11,276 nt of DNA from Acidobacteriota bacterium (GTDB lineage Bacteria > Acidobacteriota > Thermoanaerobaculia > Gp7-AA8): contig QHVY01000124.1 in the NCBI GenBank assembly GCA_003223695.1, forward strand, positions 1-11,276, in the 5' to 3' direction. Position 1 is the first letter of the stretch; each line of letters begins with the position of its first letter. The position numbers and the translations under genes are program-made. Under the pieces are notes generated by a model that saw nothing but the letters and a program-made list of their open reading frames with translations, had not been told where the DNA came from and did not search any database. This document shows, one piece after another, positions 6,339-11,276 of the stretch.

Positions 6339-7820
6339 ATGCGCCGCATAACTTTCATCCTCCTCTTCATCGCCGTTCCCCTTTCCGCCCAACAGAACTT
6401 CGACAAACTGGCCACCGACACGCTGTCCGCCTGGAAGATTCCTGGCCTGGCAGTCGCCGTGGTGCAGAACGATCGCGTGGTGTACATGAACGCGTTCGGC
6501 GTGAAGGAGATCGGAAAAAGTGATCCGGTCACGCCCGACACGCTCTTCGAGATCGCGTCAACGACCAAAGCGTTCACGACGACGGCGGTGGCGATGCTCG
6601 CCGATCAGAAGAAGGTCGATTGGGATGACTCGGTGCACAAATATGTCGAATACTTCCACCTCGACGATCCGTGCGCCGATTCGATGGTCACACTGCGCGA
6701 TATCGCCTCGCATCGCACCGGCCTCTCGCGCCATGACGAGCTGTGGGACTACACAGACTGGAATCGCGAGCAGGTCATCCGCTCCGTAGCTCCGCTGAAG
6801 CTCACGAAGTCATTCCGCAGCACGTACCAGTACCAGAACATCATGTTCGCGCTCGCCGGCGAAGTCGTAGCTGCGGCGGCGAAGATGCCGTGGGATGAAT
6901 TCGTGCGCACGCACATTTTCGATCCGCTCGGCATGACGCACACGCGCACTTCGTTTGCGGACTGGAACACAACCGCCCACGCCGTCGGCCATCGATACGA
7001 CAGCGCTACGCAGCGCGTGTCGCTCGAGCCGTACATCGACTACACGCGCATCGCCCCGGCCGGTCAGATCAAATCGTGCGTGCGCGATATGGCGCAATGG
7101 CTTCGATTCCAACTCGCCGGCGGCACGATCGACGGCAAACGTCTGATCTCCGCCGAAGCGCTGGAGGAGACGCACACGCCGCAGACAGTGATTCGAATCG
7201 AGGGCCTCGGCAAAGAAGCGAATCCGGAGACGAATCTCGAAGCGTATGGGCTGGGCTGGGTGGTGCAGGACTATCGCGGCCAGACGTTGGTGTCGCACGC
7301 CGGTGCGATCAACGGCTTCCGTACCCAGGTTGCGCTGTTGCCAAAACAGAACGCCGGCATGGTCATCATGGAGAACATCGGACGAGGCCTGTCGATTGTC
7401 GCTCTGCGCAACGAGATCCTCGACCGCGTTCTTGGCGGACCGACACGTGATTGGAATCAGCTGTTTCTCGATATCGAGCGCAAGAGCGAGGCCGAGGGGC
7501 AGACAAAGAAGAAGGAGCGCGAGGCGAAGCGCCATCTGAACACAACGCCCTCGCGAGAGCTGCAGGCGTACGCGGGCACCTACACGGATCCGGCATACGG
7601 CACTGCCACCGTGACGAACGATAGCAGCGGCCTAACGCTGCATTACTACCGGCTCAATGTGCCTCTGACCCATTTCAATTACGACACTTTCTCCGCCTCT
7701 ATTCCGGAAGAGGACGTAGACGAGCAGGTGCAATTCGCCCTTGGTCCGGACGGCGAGGTGAAAGCGATGACGCTCTTCGGCGAGGAATTCACGAAGAAAA
7801 CGATGAACGCTGAACGATGA
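6339..7820 (+). CDS. Secreted serine hydrolase, class C beta-lactamase / penicillin-binding protein-like
   Basis: A 493-residue member of the beta-lactamase-related serine hydrolase family (esterase, D-aminopeptidase or peptidase activities), probably periplasmic. ATG 6339 opens a signal peptide ending near LSA before QQN; the frame can be extended to TTG 6309, but that stretch is only tandem repeat. Catalytic motifs are S74-T-T-K77 (nucleophile and base), Y165-Q-N167 in place of YxN, and H320-A-G322 in place of KTG. A basic linker near residues 400-420 joins a C-terminal beta-rich domain (QAYAGTYTDPAYG onward) of the DUF3471/lipocalin-like kind often fused to these hydrolases. No clear ribosome binding site is visible. 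Its TGA overlaps the ATG of the downstream dehydrogenase. True beta-lactam resistance is unlikely, and the substrate is unknown. Confidence 0.92.
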   Translation: MRRITFILLFIAVPLSAQQNFDKLATDTLSAWKIPGLAVAVVQNDRVVYMNAFGVKEIGKSDPVTPDTLFEIASTTKAFTTTAVAMLADQKKVDWDDSVHKYVEYFHLDDPCADSMVTLRDIASHRTGLSRHDELWDYTDWNREQVIRSVAPLKLTKSFRSTYQYQNIMFALAGEVVAAAAKMPWDEFVRTHIFDPLGMTHTRTSFADWNTTAHAVGHRYDSATQRVSLEPYIDYTRIAPAGQIKSCVRDMAQWLRFQLAGGTIDGKRLISAEALEETHTPQTVIRIEGLGKEANPETNLEAYGLGWVVQDYRGQTLVSHAGAINGFRTQVALLPKQNAGMVIMENIGRGLSIVALRNEILDRVLGGPTRDWNQLFLDIERKSEAEGQTKKKEREAKRHLNTTPSRELQAYAGTYTDPAYGTATVTNDSSGLTLHYYRLNVPLTHFNYDTFSASIPEEDVDEQVQFALGPDGEVKAMTLFGEEFTKKTMNAER

Positions 7821-9055
7821 GCGATAAACGGCCAACGCCCCACATCGTGATCCTCGGCGGCGGCTTCGGCGGTCTCTATGCCGCGAAGGCGCTCAAGCGC
7901 GCGGAAGCGCGGGTGACGATCGTCGACCGCCGCAACTTTCATCTCTTTCAGCCGCTGCTGTATCAAGTCGCTACCGCGGCGTTGAATCCGAGCGACATCG
8001 CCTATCCGATTCGTTCCGTCGTCGCTCGACAGGAGAACACGAACGTAATCCTCGGCGAGGCGACAGCGATCGATGTCGATCGCAAAATCGTCAAGCTCAC
8101 GGATAGCGAAGTCGCCTACGACTATCTGATCGTTGCCACGGGCGCCACACATTCGTATTTCAGTCATCCCGAGTGGGCGCGCACCGCCCCGGGGCTGAAG
8201 ACGATCGAGGACGCGCTGGAGATTCGCCGTCGCGTGCTGCTGGCGTTCGAAGCGGCCGAACGCGAGACCGATCGCGATGCGCAATTGGCGTGGCTCACGT
8301 TTGTGATCGTCGGAGGCGGCCCAACCGGAGTGGAGCTGGCAGGAGCGCTCTCGGAGATCGCCCGGCAGACGATGCTGCGCGATTTCCGCAGAATCAATCC
8401 GTCGAGCGCGCGCGTGATTCTGATCGAAGGAAAAGATCGCGTGCTCCCCACCTACCCACCCGACCTGTCGCAGAAAGCCGAAGCACAATTGCGCGCACTC
8501 GGTGTTGAAGTGATGACGAATGCGATGGTCACTAGTCTCGACGAGCACAGCGTCAAGGTTGGGGAAATGACCATCGCCACGCGAACGGTGTTGTGGGCCG
8601 CGGGAGTGCAGGCCTCACCGCTGGCGCGCACGATCGGCGCACCGCTCGATCGCGCCGGACGCGTTCTCGTCAACGACGACTTGACGCTGCCGAATCATCC
8701 AGAGGTCTTCGTCATCGGCGATCTCGCATCGCTGAAAGTGCCCGTCCCCGGCGTCGCCCCCGCGGCAATTCAGGAAGGCGTGCACGCTGCGCGAAATATT
8801 GAGCGGCTCGTACGTGGCGAGAAGACGTTGCCGTTCCACTATCGCGACAAAGGATCGCTGGCGACGATCGGCCGCGCGGCTGCGGTCGCAGCTTTCGGCC
8901 GCCTTCACGTCAGCGGGTTTTTCGCCTGGTTCGCCTGGCTCGCCGTCCATATCTTTTTTTTGATCGGCTTCCGCAATCGCGTGCTGGTGATCCTGCAGTG
9001 GGCCTGGGCCTACGTGACGTATCAGCGCGGAGCACGGCTGATCACGGGCAGGTGA
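7817..9055 (+). CDS. ndh: Type II NADH dehydrogenase (NDH-2), NAD(P)/FAD-dependent oxidoreductase
   Basis: A 412-residue flavoprotein matching the size and layout of NDH-2, the single-subunit, non-proton-pumping NADH:quinone oxidoreductase on the inner face of the cytoplasmic membrane. The FAD Rossmann motif GGGFGG is at 14-19, followed by the family segment FHLFQPLLYQVATAAL (41-56). ATG at 107-109 belongs to the flavin site. The second dinucleotide motif GGGPTGVELAG (166-176) binds NADH. VIGDLAS (299-305) binds the FAD ribityl/phosphate, and AIQEG (317-321) is the quinone-site motif. The last 45 residues are aromatic and amphipathic (FFAWFAWLAVHIFFLIG), the usual membrane anchor. ATG 7817 overlaps the hydrolase stop as ATGA, so the two are probably co-translated. 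The family assignment is firm; a related flavin-dependent quinone reductase is the only real alternative. Confidence 0.93.
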   Translation: MSDKRPTPHIVILGGGFGGLYAAKALKRAEARVTIVDRRNFHLFQPLLYQVATAALNPSDIAYPIRSVVARQENTNVILGEATAIDVDRKIVKLTDSEVAYDYLIVATGATHSYFSHPEWARTAPGLKTIEDALEIRRRVLLAFEAAERETDRDAQLAWLTFVIVGGGPTGVELAGALSEIARQTMLRDFRRINPSSARVILIEGKDRVLPTYPPDLSQKAEAQLRALGVEVMTNAMVTSLDEHSVKVGEMTIATRTVLWAAGVQASPLARTIGAPLDRAGRVLVNDDLTLPNHPEVFVIGDLASLKVPVPGVAPAAIQEGVHAARNIERLVRGEKTLPFHYRDKGSLATIGRAAAVAAFGRLHVSGFFAWFAWLAVHIFFLIGFRNRVLVILQWAWAYVTYQRGARLITGR

Positions 9056-9181
9056 CGCGTCGCGGGATCTAACTTGATGAATTCCGCCTTTATTTGATAG
9101 CCTCTCGCCGTCCAAAAACGGTCAGCAGTCTCACACAAAAGCAGGCGCTGGTCCGGCCCATCCTCCGCCCGCGAACGCAGA

Positions 9182-9187
9182 AGGGAG
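9182..9187 (+). promoter_or_regulatory. Ribosome binding site of the 11-residue-repeat protein
   Basis: AGGGAG lies five bases before ATG 9193, just ahead of a clean signal peptide. This fixes the start against a longer open frame from 9094 whose first 33 residues are basic and unstructured. An out-of-frame ATG at 9189 is too close to the site. Confidence 0.75.
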
Positions 9188-9192
9188 AATGT

Positions 9193-10590
9193 ATGCATTT
9201 CCGAAGATCACTATTCCTCATTGTGTGTCTCGCTTTGGTGCCCGCAGTTTTTGCCGGCCAACGTCCATCGATGGCCAATCCCTCGGACCAGGAGATGCTC
9301 AGCCGCTACACCCGAATGGAAATCTCCGACTATCGTGAATCAATTCGTCAGACGTTCCTTCTTGGACACGAGTTGGTGAGCGCGGCGAACAACCCGACCG
9401 TTGAAAAGCTGCTCGAGCAGCGTCTGCAGATGCTCGATAAGGCCAGCGATGCCGACATCGCCAGGCTGAAGAGCTACGGCGCCGATTTCAATCAACTCCA
9501 CGAGGCGATGCTTTCGCTGCGGGAGATCGTGCGCGTGCCCGCCGCAGCCGACGGCCGCAAGCGCACCCCATTGAGCAGCGGCTTCCCCGAAGCCGACTAT
9601 TCGTTTTGCGGAAGCGAGCACAAGGGCGCAGCAGGATTGCTCGCCGCGCAAACCGTCATCATTGTTGCCAAAGGCGTCTGGTCATTGGGGGATCGCGGAT
9701 GTGATCAGGTCCTCGTCGTTTTAGGAGAAGGGGGCAATACTTCCCTCGTTTGCATCATCGTTGACACCGTGCTCACGGCGGCCGAGGCGATCTACGAAGG
9801 CGTCACGTTCTGTGAGAACGACATCGATAGCGCGGAGATCAACGGCAGCTACCGACGGCTCGATCATATTCATAGCGATCTGCAGAGTCTCCAAGGCAGC
9901 AGTGACTCGAGCCAGACCGCAATTGTCAACAACAACAACAGCAACAAGAGCGACATTGTGAATGCCGAGAACGGCAATCGCGACACGATCATCGCCAATG
10001 ACAACGCCGACAAAAACGCGATCATTTTGAACGACAACACCAACCGCGACACGATTGTCGGCAACGACAATGCCAACAAAATCGCGATCATTAACAACGA
10101 CAATGACAACAAGAACGCGATCATTGCCAATGACAATGCGAACAAGACCGCGATCGTATTGAACGACAATGCAAACCGCGACACGATCGTCAACAACGAC
10201 AACGTCAATCGGAGTCTGATCATCACCAATGACAACGCGAATCGCGACGCCGTCATCGCCAACGACAACACGAATCGGAATCTGATCATCGCCAATGACA
10301 ACACCAACCGCGACCTGATCATCAGCAACGCTCTTCATCTGGCGATCGAGCAGAGTCTCAGCAGCAACAGCGGCACTGCAATGGCCTTTTTCGAACTTCC
10401 TGCGCCGAACGGTTATATCGATCTCGCCCGCTCCATCGTTCGACAGACGATCGACAATATGAGGGCCGCAGGCCAGAACGTGTTCCAGGCGGAGAGTTTT
10501 TATACGCAGGCGCTCAATGCGTTGTCCTCAGGTCAGTACAAGGACGCGTTTCACCGGCTCCAGCAGTCGTATCAGGAGGCATCGAAGTAA
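9193..10590 (+). CDS. Exported protein with twelve Asn-rich 11-residue tandem repeats (unknown function)
   Basis: I do not recognise a named family with certainty. The 465-residue product starts with a signal peptide (cleavage expected near residue 21, VFA before GQR). Residues 35-115 look helical and charged. Residues 135-225 form a compact region with alternating apolar and small residues, a GEGGN motif and four cysteines (139, 170, 187, 207), which could make two disulfides outside the cytoplasm. Residues 246-377 are twelve consecutive 11-residue units, consensus xNDNxN(R/K)Dx(I/V)(I/V). The C-terminal 88 residues are helical, ending in a TPR-like hairpin (AESFYTQALNAL...). No membrane anchor is visible after the signal peptide. 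The repeats could form a right-handed hendecad coiled coil with buried Asn layers, or a short-strand solenoid. A 137-base gap separates it from ndh, so it may have its own promoter. A ribosome binding site for the next gene lies in its last codons. Confidence 0.9.
   Translation: MHFRRSLFLIVCLALVPAVFAGQRPSMANPSDQEMLSRYTRMEISDYRESIRQTFLLGHELVSAANNPTVEKLLEQRLQMLDKASDADIARLKSYGADFNQLHEAMLSLREIVRVPAAADGRKRTPLSSGFPEADYSFCGSEHKGAAGLLAAQTVIIVAKGVWSLGDRGCDQVLVVLGEGGNTSLVCIIVDTVLTAAEAIYEGVTFCENDIDSAEINGSYRRLDHIHSDLQSLQGSSDSSQTAIVNNNNSNKSDIVNAENGNRDTIIANDNADKNAIILNDNTNRDTIVGNDNANKIAIINNDNDNKNAIIANDNANKTAIVLNDNANRDTIVNNDNVNRSLIITNDNANRDAVIANDNTNRNLIIANDNTNRDLIISNALHLAIEQSLSSNSGTAMAFFELPAPNGYIDLARSIVRQTIDNMRAAGQNVFQAESFYTQALNALSSGQYKDAFHRLQQSYQEASK
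9928..10323 (+). repeat. 33-bp in-frame tandem repeat array (12 units)
   Basis: Exactly 396 bases, or 12 x 33, with no insertions between units. Each unit encodes one 11-residue repeat. Position 4 (Asn), position 7 (Arg/Lys) and positions 10 and 11 (Ile/Val) hold in all 12 units. Asn at positions 2 and 6 holds in 11 and Asp at position 3 in 10. Units differ widely at synonymous sites (AAC/AAT, ATC/ATT, CGC/CGG), so the array is old and kept at protein level rather than freshly expanded. A degenerate unit may precede it (residues ending QTAIV). Confidence 0.95.
10574..10579 (+). promoter_or_regulatory. Strong ribosome binding site without a matching canonical start
   Basis: AGGAGG inside the last codons of the repeat protein is ideally placed (seven bases) for a start at 10587, in frame with the SLOG gene. 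The codon there is GTA, not GTG. The first canonical in-frame start, ATG 10614, is 34 bases away, too far for this site to serve it directly. Confidence 0.6.
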
Positions 10591-10613
10591 CAACACGCAT
10601 CATCATCGGCGTC

Positions 10614-11066
10614 ATGGGTGGGGCAGAGCACGCTCGCGATGAGGATGTCGCGCTGGCGGAGCGGCTCGGCGAGCTCATTGCGCGCGAGAATTGGGTGCTG
10701 CTCACGGGCGGCCGGGATGCGGGCGTGATGGCCGCAGCAGTGCGAGGTGCTAAGCGCGTTTCAGGAAGCCTAACAGTCGGAATTCTGCCGACTGAATCAG
10801 GTGCGCATGCTCCGGGCATCGATATCGCGATCTACACAGGTCTTGGCAACGCGCGCAACGTAATCAACGTGTTGTCGAGTCGAGTGGTGATCACCTGCGG
10901 ACATCTGACGCCCGGCACGACATCCGAGGCGGCGTTTGCGCTCAAGACGGGGCGACCGTTGATCCTCCTGTCGCCGAATCCGGAGGCGCGAGCATTTTTT
11001 CGAGACGCGCAGATCGCGCGTTCTCCTGAAGAAGCGATTGAGCTGGTGCGGCGAATCGTCGGCTAA
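10614..11066 (+). CDS. SLOG-fold protein (TIGR00725 / LOG-like family)
   Basis: A 150-residue product from ATG 10614 with the Rossmann-like SLOG fold found in the LOG/YvdD, DprA and TIGR00725 groups, which bind nucleotides or nucleotide-derived ligands. LLTGGRDAGVMAAAVRGA (29-46) carries the GG-x3-GVM-x-A signature. LTVGILP (53-59), YTGLGNARNVINVL (74-87) and PGTTSE (100-105) match the ligand-loop region, where PGTTSE stands for the usual GGxGTxxE. No PGGxGTxxE cytokinin-hydrolase motif of true LOG is seen, so 5'-monophosphate phosphoribohydrolase activity is doubtful. The codons just upstream encode TRIIIGV, which joins MGGAE to complete the first Rossmann strand, so the real protein probably starts near 10587 although no ATG/GTG/TTG is present there. 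Its stop overlaps the convergent membrane-protein gene by three bases. Its function is unknown. Confidence 0.85.
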   Translation: MGGAEHARDEDVALAERLGELIARENWVLLTGGRDAGVMAAAVRGAKRVSGSLTVGILPTESGAHAPGIDIAIYTGLGNARNVINVLSSRVVITCGHLTPGTTSEAAFALKTGRPLILLSPNPEARAFFRDAQIARSPEEAIELVRRIVG

Positions 11067-11218
11067 GGCGCGGGTGCGCGCGGCCCGCGAACGAAATGCA
11101 GGATGGCAACGATGATTGCGACGACGATGAGAACGTGGATGAACCACGCCGTGACATGAAAGGCGACGAAGCCGAGTGCCCAGAGAACGAGCAGGATGAT
11201 GGCAATCGTAAGCAGCAT
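11063..11218 (-). CDS. Small Lmo0937-type membrane protein
   Basis: A 51-residue protein made of two hydrophobic segments (MLLTIAIILLVLWALGFVA, then FIHVLIVVAIIVAILHF) and a short basic, proline-rich tail (VRGPRAPAP). The pattern LLTIAIILLVLW ... FIHVLIVVAII is typical of the Lmo0937 family of tiny two-helix inner-membrane proteins, whose function is unknown and which are often seen near stress genes. The start is well supported: GGAGG lies seven bases upstream of ATG 11218. Its TAG (11065-11063) overlaps the TAA of the convergent SLOG gene. Confidence 0.85.
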   Translation of the reverse strand: MLLTIAIILLVLWALGFVAFHVTAWFIHVLIVVAIIVAILHFVRGPRAPAP

Positions 11219-11225
11219 TGCTATT

Positions 11226-11242
11226 CCTCCGCTGTCGCGGAG
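11226..11242 (-). promoter_or_regulatory. Ribosome binding site partly inside a hairpin
   Basis: On the minus strand CTCCGC (11242-11237), the loop GACA and GCGGAG (11232-11227) form a 6-bp GC-rich stem. Its 3' arm contains four of the five bases of the GGAGG ribosome binding site (11230-11226) of the small membrane protein. The hairpin would reduce translation unless opened. Whether this is regulatory cannot be told from one sequence. Confidence 0.5.
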
Positions 11243-11276
11243 AGCAATGTCGGTGCCGAAGATTGGCGGGTAGCAG

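Noticed and set aside
9071..9100. A possible sigma-70 promoter (TTGATG and TATTTGATAG words) ahead of the repeat-protein gene
   Set aside because: The boxes are poor matches and too close together (about 14 bases or fewer), so I could not support a promoter call, although a promoter somewhere in this 137-base gap is likely.
9928..10323. Possible CRISPR array because of regular 33-bp periodicity
   Set aside because: There are no unique spacers; units are directly tandem, in frame, diverged at synonymous sites and continuous with a long coding sequence.
9721..10338. A 205-codon minus-strand frame with repeated VVxDDRV words opposite the repeat array
   Set aside because: It is the complement of the 33-bp units; its periodicity is inherited from the plus-strand gene, which has a signal peptide and ribosome binding site.

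Overview
The window is a gene-dense stretch of GC-rich bacterial DNA, with ten supported protein genes and no RNA genes or CRISPR array. The gene set is an M13 lipoprotein peptidase, an APC permease, a serine hydrolase and NDH-2. Gene borders carry palindromic repeats of the kind scattered through many soil and sediment genomes. Together these suggest an Acidobacteriota-like or similar environmental, diderm, heterotrophic bacterium. That assignment is inference and weak.

Left part (1-4780): a small thioredoxin-like [2Fe-2S] ferredoxin (+) converges, with an 8-bp overlap, on a leftward gene run. Read in its own direction, that run is an exported M13 zinc metallopeptidase, a phytanoyl-CoA-dioxygenase-like Fe(II)/2-oxoglutarate enzyme whose GTG start overlaps the peptidase stop by 4 bases, a 54-bp palindrome, and a group II PLP-dependent decarboxylase.

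Middle (4781-9055): a divergent intergenic region holds a 29-bp perfect inverted repeat ending 8 bases before an APC amino-acid permease. The permease's last codons and stop lie inside an AT-rich inverted repeat with a 7-bp tandem array. A secreted class-C beta-lactamase-like serine hydrolase follows, joined by an ATGA overlap to a type II NADH dehydrogenase. The peptidase, permease, decarboxylase and dioxygenase could together scavenge peptides and process amino acids, but no substrate can be read from the sequence.

Right part (9056-11276): the most unusual gene encodes a 465-residue exported protein with four cysteines in a small apolar domain. It carries twelve consecutive, gap-free 11-residue repeats (consensus xNDNxNRDxII) and a helical C-terminus. 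A strong ribosome binding site in its last codons leads to a SLOG-fold (TIGR00725-like) gene that lacks a usable canonical start before its first Rossmann strand. One G-to-A change in a former GTGA overlap would explain this. A 51-residue Lmo0937-type membrane protein on the other strand converges on that gene, and most of its ribosome binding site lies in a short hairpin.

The best candidates for something undescribed are the Asn-rich 11-residue-repeat protein with its SLOG neighbour, and the three different palindromic elements that touch coding boundaries.
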